A DNA stretch of 5,644 nucleotides, taken from positions 1-5,644 of the forward strand of contig MENB01000125.1 of the NCBI GenBank assembly GCA_001768125.1. Direction: 5' to 3'. The translations under genes and the position numbers were made by a program. The notes under the pieces were generated by a model. The model was not told the origin of the DNA. It made no database searches and worked only from the letters and a program-made list of their open reading frames with translations. This document shows, in pieces, positions 5,605-5,644 of this stretch. This DNA is from Armatimonadetes bacterium RBG_19FT_COMBO_69_19 (GTDB taxonomy: Bacteria; Sysuimicrobiota; Sysuimicrobiia; Sysuimicrobiales; Kaftiobacteriaceae). Positions within the stretch are counted from its first letter, which is position 1, and every line of letters starts with the position of its first letter.

Positions 5605-5644
5605 CTACCTCAGCGAAACGTCGCCCGCCACCACGCGCCGCACG
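5605..5644 (-). CDS. Possible C-terminus of an upstream gene, cut by the window edge
   Basis: One minus-strand frame reads VRRVVAGDVSLR and stops at TAG (5607-5605), three bases before the peptidase ATG. The composition is protein-like and the spacing fits an operon with the peptidase, whose SD would lie inside this gene's last codons. With only 12 codons visible it cannot be identified; another frame also stays open to a TGA at 5612-5610. Confidence 0.3.
   Translation of the reverse strand, partial: VRRVVAGDVSLR

Overview
This is a GC-rich bacterial window (roughly two thirds G+C by eye). All convincing genes lie on the minus strand, so transcription runs from high to low coordinates. The gene content (type III pantothenate kinase, an ECF-transporter S component, a P1-family peptidase, GreA, and a paired 'quinate 5-dehydrogenase'-like protein plus acyl-ACP-reductase-like protein) suggests a deep-branching high-GC Gram-positive-type lineage (Bacillota or a neighbouring phylum). 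That placement is an inference from remembered family distributions and is weak. I see no tRNA, rRNA, CRISPR array, insertion sequence or phage gene.

Layout in the direction of transcription. (1) At the right edge there may be the last few codons of an unidentified gene (5605-5644). (2) A P1-family (DmpA-like) peptidase follows at 4642-5601, then a 20-bp perfect palindrome at 4606-4625 that may end its transcript. (3) The 264-bp gap 4378-4641 holds an extended -10 promoter candidate and a structured leader that could fold in two mutually exclusive ways around the Shine-Dalgarno (SD) sequence. (4) A tight four-gene unit follows: an ECF S component (3592-4377), coaX (2743-3591, starting at the very next base after the transporter stop), a 'quinate 5-dehydrogenase'-like protein (1769-2719, 23 bp later) and a fatty acyl-ACP reductase-like enzyme (660-1772, overlapping by ATGA). 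(5) A strong intrinsic terminator sits at 598-626. (6) greA (24-506) lies last, with a 120-nt leader.

How the genes may work together: the first two genes of the unit fit CoA supply, with vitamin (probably pantothenate) uptake followed by its phosphorylation. The last two are an AAR-like reductase, which keeps the glycine-rich nucleotide loop and the catalytic cysteine of the cyanobacterial enzyme, and an uncharacterised partner whose database-style name is not supported by its motifs. Their co-transcription suggests a link between CoA or acyl-thioester metabolism and aldehyde or lipid formation. No aldehyde-deformylating oxygenase is present in the window.

The two most unusual non-coding signals are these. 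First, a near-consensus promoter (TTGACG, 18 bp, TATACT) overlaps the aar stop codon, and its predicted start falls on the first base of the terminator hairpin, so greA transcripts would begin with a terminator. Second, the transporter leader has a possible anti-SD / anti-anti-SD arrangement.
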